A stretch of 64,000 nucleotides of DNA from Amoebidium appalachense (taxonomy: Eukaryota > Ichthyosporea). Under the pieces are notes generated by a model. It was not told where the DNA came from. It saw nothing but the letters and a program-made list of their open reading frames with translations, and made no database searches. A program made the position numbers and the translations under genes. Position 1 is the first letter of the stretch. Each line of letters begins with the position of its first letter. Below, piece after piece: positions 1 through 20,492 of the stretch. The DNA lies in NCBI GenBank assembly GCA_963693365.1, contig CAVNZM010000010.1, positions 4,960,001 to 5,024,000 of the forward strand, read 5' to 3'.

Positions 1-237
1 ACCCTCCTTCCCCTCCCCGTCACCCCCTTCCCTTCCCCCTCACGGATCCTCCCGGGGCTCTCCACATGAGGGTGGGTGTTGCGCATTCGCGTTGCGTGTG
101 TGTTTTGTTTTGCATGGCTTGGCTTAGTTGTCTGTTGTGACTTGTAGGTCATTCTGTGTCACACATTCTTACCCCCCCCCCCCCCCCCCCTCCCCCCCCC
201 CTCCCCTCCCCCCGGATGCCTCCTCCTCCTGCCCACG

Positions 238-311
<74 letters not shown>
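1..311 (+). repeat. Intron of the WDR36-like gene: C-rich and (CA)n
   Basis: Low-complexity sequence with C-runs (about 170-210) and a (CA)n tract (239-310). The tract ends in CAG, which serves as the 3' splice site of the first visible exon. No coding sequence is seen. Confidence 0.7.
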
Positions 312-8018
<7,707 letters not shown>

Positions 8019-8340
8019 AAATTGTCTTTCATATCCCGTTGAAAGAAGGCCGTTTTGTGCGTGTTTGTGTCTGGGTGCATATTTTACAGCCATATTTTTG
8101 GGTGTGCGACTTTTATTGAAGACTCTCCGTGCTGTTGCAGCACACACAGTGCATGATCACTTTCATGAAGACTAAGTGAAAATTGTCTTTTATATCCTGT
8201 TGAAAGAAGGCGGTTTTGTGCGTGTTTGTGTCTGGGTGCATATTTTACAACCATATTTTTGGGTGTGTGACATTTATTGAATACTCTCTGTGCTGTTTCA
8301 GCACACACAGTGCATGATCACTTTCATGAAGACTAAGTGA

Positions 8341-11121
<2,781 letters not shown>

Positions 11122-11926
11122 TCAAACATCCGCAGACACATTGTTTTCATAGCCCAAGCACACTTTTCCGGTCAGGCAGGGCGGACGCGACTCGATAAAC
11201 GCGGCCCATTCCACGTCATCCTGTTGCCTGGTAAGGACAAACCACTCCCATTTCCCATCCGGTTTTTCCAAAACCTCCACCCTCCGCCCCAACACCCGCA
11301 CGCGTAGAATCTGCCTGTCCTTTCGCGGCAGGAGCCTGTCGCGCGGGTTTGTGCGAATCAAAAGGCACAGAAACAAGCCTAATATGGAAACCGCGCACAG
11401 CCAGTAGCAGTTGGGGTCGTAGATTTTCTGGGGGGGTACGTAGCTGTTTTGTTGTTGTTGGCTCACAGCCGCAAAAATCGGTCCGCCCACAATACCGGCC
11501 AGTCCCCAGGCGGTGAACATGATGGCACTGAGTGCGTTGTTGCAGTGGCAGTCGGCTCCAAACACCTCGGATAGAAGAGAGGGGAAGGCGGCCTGTGTGT
11601 GTGTATATGAGTATTGTGTATCAGTATGAGTAAGTGTATGTGTGCGTGTACGTATACGTGTTATGTGTATCTGTCGGAAGCATGTGTAGGTGTGCGTGTC
11701 ACGTGGATATTGGAGGAGGGAGGGGAATAAGGAAGAGAGATGGTGAGGGGGTCCCGGGGGGGGGGGGGGGGGGGGGTAGCTTGGGACGTGTTACACTTAA
11801 CATGGCACAAAGATCCAAAGATACCCGCAGAAGATGGGGTACACGTGCCAAATGCTATGCAACAAGGTACAAATGAGGGATGTGCAGCATAACTTTGTAT
11901 GATTATACACGAGTAGGACACCAACT

Positions 11927-11963
<37 letters not shown>

Positions 11964-12068
11964 GTGTATGTGTGTGTGTGCCCAATGGTGTCTGGTGCTT
12001 GTTTAGTTTGGACTGATGTGTGTGCGTGCACGCGCGTGCTTGCACGTGTGGCTTTTTTTTTTTTTTTT

Positions 12069-12099
<31 letters not shown>

Positions 12100-14345
12100 A
12101 TGTGTGTGTGTGTGTGCGCACTCTTGCATGTGTGCACCCGTACATGTGTCTGCACGTGTACACGTGTGTGTGTGCCTGCAAGTACATACCATTGCCGAGC
12201 CGTGAATGGCAATCAGAAACCACATTGCAGGTACAAACGCCCAAAACGACGCGCTATTGAGAGCGATGGGTGCACACGCTGTAGCCAGGGTTTGATATAA
12301 TAGCGCCACCGCAAACAACGGCTTCTGCGCCTTGAACAGCCAATTGAAGACCGGCGTGAAGATTAAAACCCCCACCAGAAAGAACCCCCCAGTCCCCATG
12401 ACGAACACCGCGGCTTGAAGCGACGTACACCCAAACACCTGCTGCGCAATGTCGCCTAATTTAGACATGAACAGGAGCGGCGCGAGCGACAACACAAACA
12501 TAACGCCGTAAATCGCCCAGAAATCAACTGTCGTAATCGCCTTTTCAAACCCCGTCGTGCGCGTGACGTCAGCGACGTACGAATAATGGAACGGGCGGGG
12601 ATCGGCGGGAGCGACATTGCACGAACTCTTACGCATAGGGAGGGGGGTGTTTGAGGGGGGTACCATGAAACACTTGCTGCTCTGGCGTACGTGCCTGTGT
12701 CCGTGGGGTTTTTTCGAACCCTGCGTACTCGCCTCCCCCTCCCCCGTCTCGCCTGTCACCAACGGACAAACTACCGTCGGAATCGCTCTATCCGTCCCCT
12801 CCCCCTCCCCCTCCACGCCTTTGGACTCACCCCCCGCAATAGGACCGAAACTCACGCACTTGACTTGATTATTCTCATCTTCAAAAGCAACACCAAGTCC
12901 CTCTTTCTCCGAGCTTTTCCCACACGAGATCAAACCACTCGCCGCCGGCGTGATAAAATCGCTCCCGACGATAGGATCCCCACACGTGCTCACGTTATTA
13001 TCATTACCCTCCTCTGCCCCCCTCTGTTCCTTCTTGATCATTGGCTCCTCTCCTTCGTCCCCGTTCGCGCACGACAACTCCAACACCTCCCCGTTGGGAA
13101 CAGGGTTCGCAACTGAAACGCCACAAACCGGTTCCTTCACCTCGGCCGAAACCTGCACAGAATCCGTCAAAACTTCGGGAGTGTTTCCATAATCCCCGTA
13201 ATTCGCGCCATATCTGGAGATATACGTTTCGGGTTGCGATGTGGTGGCGTTATTTCGTTTCGGCGGTATGTAATTCGGCGGCGGCGAACGGAGAATAAGG
13301 GCCGAGGGGAGCATAAGCGCGAAATACACGCAACCAGATAGAAGAAGAGCCATGGGCGTCTTGCTGATCGATTCCTGAAGCATGCCCGATACCGCGATCC
13401 CGCACCCGATCGCGGCCGCGATCAACCACTGGACCTCCTTTTTGCGATGGGGAAACCATTGCTGGAGCGCAGTCTGCGGCGCAATCAGAGAGAACCCGAG
13501 ACCGATACCGCTGAAAAGCCCGTACCCTGCATAGACGATCTCGATGGATTTCTTAAACACCCCGAGAGCCGCGATCGAATTTCCCATGAGCATTGCGATG
13601 GCGGCGAGGAATGCTGCCTGCCGGGGCCCACTACGGGCTACCCAGGGTTGGAAAACGGCGGCTGTGAGGCCGGCAACGCCAACGGCTATGTAGACGGTAT
13701 AGGCGGCGCGACCATCCTCGAGTTCTGTGGGGGAAAAAAAAAAAAGAGAAAGAGAAAAAGAAGAAGAAGGTAATGATGAAAAAGAAAAGAAAAGGGAAGA
13801 ATAGGAAGAGAAAGGGAAAACGTCAGTTAGGGTTACAATATACACGCGTCCAGAAAGACTTTGCCGTTGTTTATTTTTGTCCATGCAATTTTCTATACAC
13901 CTCCACAACGATTTCTTACTGCTTATTTTGTCAGGTGCGATAATTATTCGCTAAGTTTTTCAAGGTGCGCTTCAAAAGAACTTCCTTCCTTTCTTTCTTT
14001 CTTTCTTATTTTTGCACGTGCCATTTGCGATTTCTGATGCTGACCAAAAGCCATAGAACCGTATACTGATCGAAATATCCACTTTATGCTTCATCCACAG
14101 GTCACTCTTGTGCACTGGTGATTCGAAAACAAAGACGGGTTTTCTAAAATATTTCCAAGGCTGTCATCTACACAATTAATCCGAACAACAAAGGCCACAA
14201 AACCGGGATTGAGGTTTGCGTGTGCGTGTGCGCGCGCGTGCGCGTGTGTGTGTGTGTGTGCGCACTCGCGCATGTGCGTTGGTGTGCTCGTGCCGGGGGG
14301 AAGGGGGAAGGGAGGGGGGGGGGGGGGGGGGGGGAGGGAGGGGGG

Positions 14346-14416
<71 letters not shown>

Positions 14417-14578
14417 GGGCCTTTAATGTTTGTAAAGTAGGTGAGGAACACACATACCTATGTACTGCTCAATGGGTATGTTGAAGACACTCCACGCATA
14501 CAGGTTGCCCACAGGGAACACACAGAAGAAGGCGGCTGGCACGATGAAGTAGCGGTGGAAGGCCACACCGGGCAAAAG

Positions 14579-14642
<64 letters not shown>

Positions 14643-15228
14643 GGGTGTGAGTGAGTGAGTGAGTGAGCGTGTATGTGTGTTTGTGCGTGTGTGTGTGTCT
14701 TCGTGTGTGTCTCTCTCTCTCTGTGTGTGTGCACGCGCGCGCAGCAGTTGTGTGTGTTGTATGTGTATTTATGTGTCCCCTCGTGTTTAAGCGCTGTGTA
14801 AGCGGGTGTGTGCACAAGTGTTACCATGTGTGTCTGTCTTGGCGTGCGTAAGGGTGTGTCTGTGCGAGTGTGTCTGTGTCTGTGTGTGTGTGCGCGCGTG
14901 ACGCGCACGTGTTGTGTGTGTGATGTGTGTCTGTATGTATGTGTGCATGTGAACGTGTGTGAGGGTGTGTCTGTGTGCTATGATACGTGTGAAATTGTGT
15001 GTGTGTGTGTGCGCCCGCGTGCACGCACTTGTTCATAAACATGGTGGATGTTTGCACGCCTGCATGCACATGTGAAACGGCAGGTGCATTGCAACTTTAT
15101 TTTTAACGCTGATCGTGGCGTCCGTGTAGGGTCATGTTCTGGTTTACCGCACAAGCAGGGGCGCAGAGAAAAGCTAGCACCCAGTAGCACAGGCAGACAA
15201 CCACCCTCACTTTTGTACTGCACACACA

Positions 15229-15272
<44 letters not shown>

Positions 15273-15539
15273 CACAGATACACTAATGACATACCCACCC
15301 ACGCTCACACTCGTGCGTGGCTGCACATCCGTGCGCATGCCTCCACACCACCAGCACCAACACACACATGCACACACCCACACACACACAGACAAACACA
15401 CACACAAACACACACACGCACACACACACGGGCACACACACACACGCACGCACAAACAAACACACACATGCAAGCATACACACGCAATTACAAGCACGCG
15501 GGCGCACACATTCGCGCCCCTATCTCCCTCTTTCCTCCC

Positions 15540-15576
<37 letters not shown>

Positions 15577-15670
15577 ACAACATTTACACACAGAGACACA
15601 GGCACACACACACACACAAACACTGGCGCACACACACGCACACACATACGTGCGCACACACACATGCACG

Positions 15671-15715
<45 letters not shown>

Positions 15716-15845
15716 ACACACACACATCAACATAAAACACCTTCTCCACGCACCTGTTGCTGTTTGCAGGAGAGACTACAACAGGCTGCCTTGGTTCCGT
15801 ATACCAGTCCACAACAGTTTGTTTCAGACCACGGCGTCGTCCCAT
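11122..15845 (-). CDS. MFS transporter, oxalate/formate antiporter (OFA) type
   Basis: Predicted membrane transporter of the major facilitator superfamily. Exons on the minus strand: 15845-15754, 14579-14458, 13724-12190, 11592-11122 (stop TGA). The phases agree and give 739 residues. The start ATG at 15843-15845 opens a basic N-terminus. Exon 2 has the OFA signature region [13 protein letters not shown] (TM1). Exon 3 carries TM2-6 (for example [20 protein letters not shown] and [20 protein letters not shown], typical OFA motifs), a hydrophilic acidic loop of about 240 residues, then TM7-10. Exon 4 carries the last helices and a soluble tail. Substrate is not predictable; OFA members carry small carboxylates and related compounds. 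The central loop is much longer than in bacterial members. Exon 3, at 1,535 bases, is far longer than any other exon here. Confidence 0.88.
11593..12189 (-). repeat. Intron 3 of the transporter: TG-rich, poly-G, poly-T/poly-G
   Basis: On the plus strand: TG-rich at 11594-11700, poly-G at 11755-11776, (TG)n at 11930-11975 and poly-T/poly-G at 12053-12098. In the sense direction these are CA, C-runs and (C)n(A)n. The CA end gives the CACAG splice site. Confidence 0.8.
13725..14457 (-). repeat. Intron 2 of the transporter: poly-G and (GA)n
   Basis: Plus-strand A/GA-rich at 13733-13815, a unique middle stretch (13820-14210), TG/CG-rich at 14216-14290, G-run at 14315-14348 and (GA)n at 14349-14413 near the 5' splice site. 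Confidence 0.8.
14580..15753 (-). repeat. Intron 1 of the transporter: (TG)n then CA-rich
   Basis: (TG)n at 14581-14640 supplies the CACACAG splice site of exon 2. Degenerate TG-rich sequence continues to 15020, then a unique stretch. The rest (15221-15727) is CA-rich on the plus strand with poly-C at 15541-15576. The orientation of the dinucleotide tract switches inside one intron. Confidence 0.8.
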
Positions 15846-17483
15846 TTTCAAAAATGATAATGTTATAAAGAAATTAAAATGCTTGATGGAGCAGCTGAAA
15901 AATACTTCTAGCAAATCGCACACATGTTTGTTGATGTAGAGCTCGCTAGTTGGTTCAAAACCCCAAAAAAGAAAAATACGAAACAGGGTGGTGCTAAGAG
16001 AGTGGTGGGGTAATATTCCAATGAACAGAGCTGCTATCCTCACGAAAACAGTGCTACCACCTGGTTCGATTACTGTGTTTTGTTGTAGCTAACTGTGACC
16101 CAGGATTTTAGTAGAATTCCGACTCAAAGTGTCGGGCTTTTTTGTTCGTCAATTTTCTATATGAATGAATGAAAAGTGTTTGGTGGACCCAAAGAGTGTC
16201 TCTGTAAGGCTTTTACAAGCATAGCATGTATGCAAAAAGAAGTGTAGCTTCCGGATCACGTATACATATGTCACAGATGTTCCTTATTAGTACTTTAAGG
16301 TGAAATATTACCCCTATACCTTTACAAACCTCTATCTATTTAGTTTTACCCTAACCCTATTTACCCAACTAACAACACCATTTATGCAAACTTGAAACGC
16401 CACAGCTGCTGCCCCCGCGCTTTTTGGCCGGCCTTTTGTTTGGCAACAAGCCCCCTAGATCACAATGAATAGCTGTGCATCAGAAGCAAAAGTTTTTGGA
16501 GGGAAAGTATGTCTTTATTGTATATATAATTTGTGTTGACACATTGTAACTTTTAGTACAAAGATATGAGGAAACGAGATGCCAGAGATATCTCTTTGCT
16601 AAAAAATACAGCAAGGAAGCACAACTCAGATAATACAACTGTAAGAAGTATGTGATATTTTACAAATTTGCTGTGCATATATCCGGCATCTAGCCTACAA
16701 AGATATATGTATATGTACACTTTATCGTTAATATGTAAATTGAATTGAAACTGTGGATACATAGAGTGATGTTGACATCATACAGTAACTTTCACCGTCA
16801 AATTTGGATATTAGTATACATACGTGCGATTGAGAATTGGTATTGAAAACTTGTTGCACAGTTTCCCCCAATTTTACACACCCCCCCCCCCCCCCCCCCC
16901 CCCCCCCCAGCAGCCCATGATATGGCTGTTCCGCCGGCCAATCATAGGACTGCACAGAATCTACACTGTCATTCTACAGATGCAACCGCAGAAACTAAAA
17001 CGGATAAAAGATATATGCAAAACATTAACAGTGAATGATTCACCTATATATTACGTATGTTATTTTCAGAGAGAAGCTGGTTTACTCAGTAAAACGCCCT
17101 TGTACTGAGTCTCTGACGAGTGCGAGAAAGAAAGTACTAGGCGTGACAAATAACCAATGAACAAACCCACCGTGACCGTAAACCAATGATCTGTCCTTGT
17201 GGTCAGGTGACGTCACTGCGGCAAAGTCAATAGAACAAAAGCCTCAGCGGAAAGGCTGCAATAAACTCAAGAACACCAACGGTGAAAGCTTTTTCTCAGT
17301 GTTCTTGTTCTCTTTCTTTTTTCGTTAATTTTGACACGTCGTATCGAGATTTACGCCCGCATCGTTATCCCACTTTTTAAAATAGGATTTTTACTTATAT
17401 ACACAGTTATTTTTACGCTCGTCGCCCTCCCCATCACAAGACATCTACAGTTAACTCCCCCCGTCCGTGGCATCACAGCGATC
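15846..17483. promoter_or_regulatory. Divergent intergenic region between the MFS and synaptogyrin-like genes
   Basis: 1.6 kb separates two start codons pointing apart, so both promoters should lie here. It is nearly free of microsatellites apart from poly-C at 16881-16908. Close to the plus-strand gene are two CCAAT boxes (about 17151 and 17182) and the palindrome TGACGTCA (17208-17215), a CRE/ATF-type bZIP site by sequence. Whether it is used is inference. Confidence 0.5.
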
Positions 17484-17545
17484 ATGTTTGACTACCAGAA
17501 CGTCACAAGGAACCCAACCACAACTCTACGTGTGGTTGAGATCGT

Positions 17546-17602
<57 letters not shown>

Positions 17603-19418
17603 ACACACGCCAAAACAACAACAAATCCCCGCCCCCCTCCCCCCCCCCCTCCCCCCCCCCCCCCCCCCCCCCCCCCCTCCCCAACTCCCCCCCGCCCTCC
17701 CGCTCCCTTGCCATTCCCCCCATTAGCTCTTCCTACTAGTTCTGAAAACACCTTTTTTATTTTAATCCGGAAGGCTTTCAGGCATCCCAAACTCTTTCCC
17801 CCCTCACTTTCTCTGCCTCCCCCTCCCCTCCCTCTCGTCTCCCTCTCCCTCCCTCCCTCCCTCCCTCCCTCCCTTCCTCCTTCCTTTCCCCACCTTCAGC
17901 CCTTCCCCCCCCCCCTCCCCCCCCCCCTCCCCCCCCCTCCCCCCCCCCCCCCCCCCCCCCCCCACCCCTTCTCCCGCGCTCCCCCTACTGTTAACCAGGA
18001 AAGCATTAACCTAGGTAGCGTCGGGAGAGCCTCCGAGAAACCCCATGTCCTGAATTTTTGTCCATATTTTTCTTTCTTGTTGCCTATTGCTGCAACCTTA
18101 ACCCCCGGCCTTTTCCACTGCTCTTGCATGTTACACCTGCTTATTTACGTAACCCTGTTCGTCTCTGATCAAGACGTATGCACTACCCTCGCTCAAGGGA
18201 AGCGGTATCTGCTTTGGTTTTTGCACGCGGGGATAATGGGCCGAAGCTCGGGTACTGTAGGTGCCTTTGGCTTGAGGATGACACATTTTGTATGTACTCT
18301 GCAAAACTTGCTTTGAATTTTCCGTCGTGGGTGTGTACCTCGCAGTCTGTGACACACTCTACCCCCCCCCCCCCCCCCCCCTCCCCCCCTTCACCCCATC
18401 TCCCCCCCTCCCCCCACCCTCCTCTCTCGAGGGAATCGTTCTGTATTTCTATGAGCCCAAACACTCTGCCTCCCTGTCACTCTACTGACCCTTTTTGACT
18501 AGTATTTACTTCGGTTTCTCCCTCAAACCTCCTTTTCACGTTATGGATTCCCCCCCCCCCCCCCCCCCCCCCCTCCTTTTTTCTTTTCTTTTCCATCTTC
18601 GTATCTCAGCGTCCCGTGTGGTTCTTTGCCTCTGTTGTAGAGTTTCTGTCTTCACTTCATGAGGAAAACTTTTCTTCCTTCACTTCTTGTAAGTTAACAG
18701 TACACCGCTCCCATGTCAACACACATGATGGTGTCCTTCTACGTCGTCGTGGGTATTTGTATACCTTTTGCTGTCCCGCCTTTTCCTCTATCATCCCTCC
18801 CTACGTCGACTCCCCCCCCCCCCCCCCCCCCCCTCCCCCCCCTCCCCTCCCTCCGTCTCCCTCCCTCCCTCCCTCCCTCCCTCCCTCCCTCCCTCCCTCC
18901 CTCCCTCTCTCCCTCCCTCCCTCCCCCCCCCCCTCCCCTGCCTCGCTCGCTCCCTCCCTCCCTCCCTCCCTCCCTCCCTCCCTCCCTTCCCTCCCTTCCC
19001 TCCCTCCCTCCCTCCCTCCCTCCCTCCCTCACCCCTTCCCTCCCTCTCCCTCTCCCTCCCTCTCTCTCTCCCCCTCTCCCTCCCCCCCTCCCCCCTCCTC
19101 CATAGGCATAGGAACCCCCCTGATGATGGGCTCTGTTCAAATGTCTTCTGCCTGCACACTTTTCATTTTTGTGACGTTTTTGTTGTTGCTCTTTGTTGTC
19201 TCCTCCATATTTCCAACCCTCTAACGCATACATCACCCCCCCCCCCCCCTCCCCCCCCCTTTCCCCTCTCCCCGCCCCGCCCTCTCCACACACCCCTTTC
19301 TCCCTTTCCCTTTCCCTTTCTCCCTCCTGCTCCACTGTCCATCCCTTCCTGCTCCCATCACCTTCTTTCAGGCATTCACCCTTCTGCCAACCTCTCTGTC
19401 CAGCACACACACACACAC

Positions 19419-19451
<33 letters not shown>

Positions 19452-19521
19452 TCACCCACCCACCCACCCATCCACCCCTTTTTCCCTCCCTCACAACTAC
19501 TTCTATCTATTATTTCCTCCC

Positions 19522-19552
<31 letters not shown>

Positions 19553-19702
19553 AAAAAAAAAAAAAGCACGCACATCCTCCCCCCCCCCCCCCCCCTCTCC
19601 ACACACACACACACACACTCACACAAAAGCAACCCCCGTCCCCCTCCCCCCCCTCCCCCCTCTCCCCCCACCCGTCCCCCCCCCTCCCCCCACCCGCCCA
19701 AC

Positions 19703-19753
<51 letters not shown>

Positions 19754-19974
19754 GCACACACACACACACACACGCACAGCTGTTCTCCATTATCGTGTTT
19801 GGCTGCATTGCAGACAAGTGCAAGCCCAGCGACTACTGCGTGTTCAACGATAGTGGCGCCTGCAATTTCGGCATTTTCGTGGGGGTTTTTTCTCTCCTCC
19901 TGACTTTTGTTTTCATCGGCACCGACTATACTGGCCCAATTTTCGGATCCATGCAACGGTAGTTACTCCCCCCC

Positions 19975-20021
<47 letters not shown>

Positions 20022-20120
20022 AAAAAAAAAAAAGAAAAAAAGAAAAGCAAAATAAGGGCGAACCTACCTAAACATACCAGAAAGATCATTGGAAAAATTA
20101 CTAAGTAGATTCCTTTTGCC

Positions 20121-20157
<37 letters not shown>

Positions 20158-20459
20158 TTTCCCCCGCCCCGGTTCATCCTCTACTGTTCCTATGTAGGCA
20201 CCATCAAACACATAAAATTATTAGTAGCCCCTATCTCTTGTGAGATAGGTATGGTTGGTGGTGGTGGTGTGTGTGTGTGTGTTTGGGGGGGGGGAGGGGG
20301 GAGGGGGGCTTAGTCTTTGGCTACGTTATGTGTGTGTTTGGGTTCGGTGGGGGTGCATGTATAGGTGCCGATGTGTTCTTGTGCAGGGTGTCTGTATGGC
20401 TTTGTATGTATCGAATGTGTGCCTATGTGTACTTATCAGCCCCCTATTCCCCTCTTACA

Positions 20460-20492
<33 letters not shown>

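Larger units (their letters stand above)
17544..19779 (+). repeat. Intron 1 of the synaptogyrin-like gene: poly-C, (CCCT)n, CA
   Basis: Poly-C starts six bases past the donor (17549-17588). C-runs at 17640-17677 and 17906-17963, (CCCT)n at 17848-17876 and 18849-19029, two dispersed-repeat pieces (17995-18361, 19103-19234), CA at 19404-19450, (C)n(A)n at 19518-19565 and CA at 19702-19778. The last CA tract forms the CACAG acceptor. Confidence 0.85.

Noticed and set aside
11797-12190. Extension of the transporter exon past 12190 into Thr/His repeats
   Set aside because: The reading frame runs into (CA)n. The donor ATG/GTATGT at 12189 joins in phase to exon 4 with its conserved helices.
16349-16375. 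Telomere-like CCCTAACCCT
   Set aside because: Only about one and a half units, not an array, in unique sequence.
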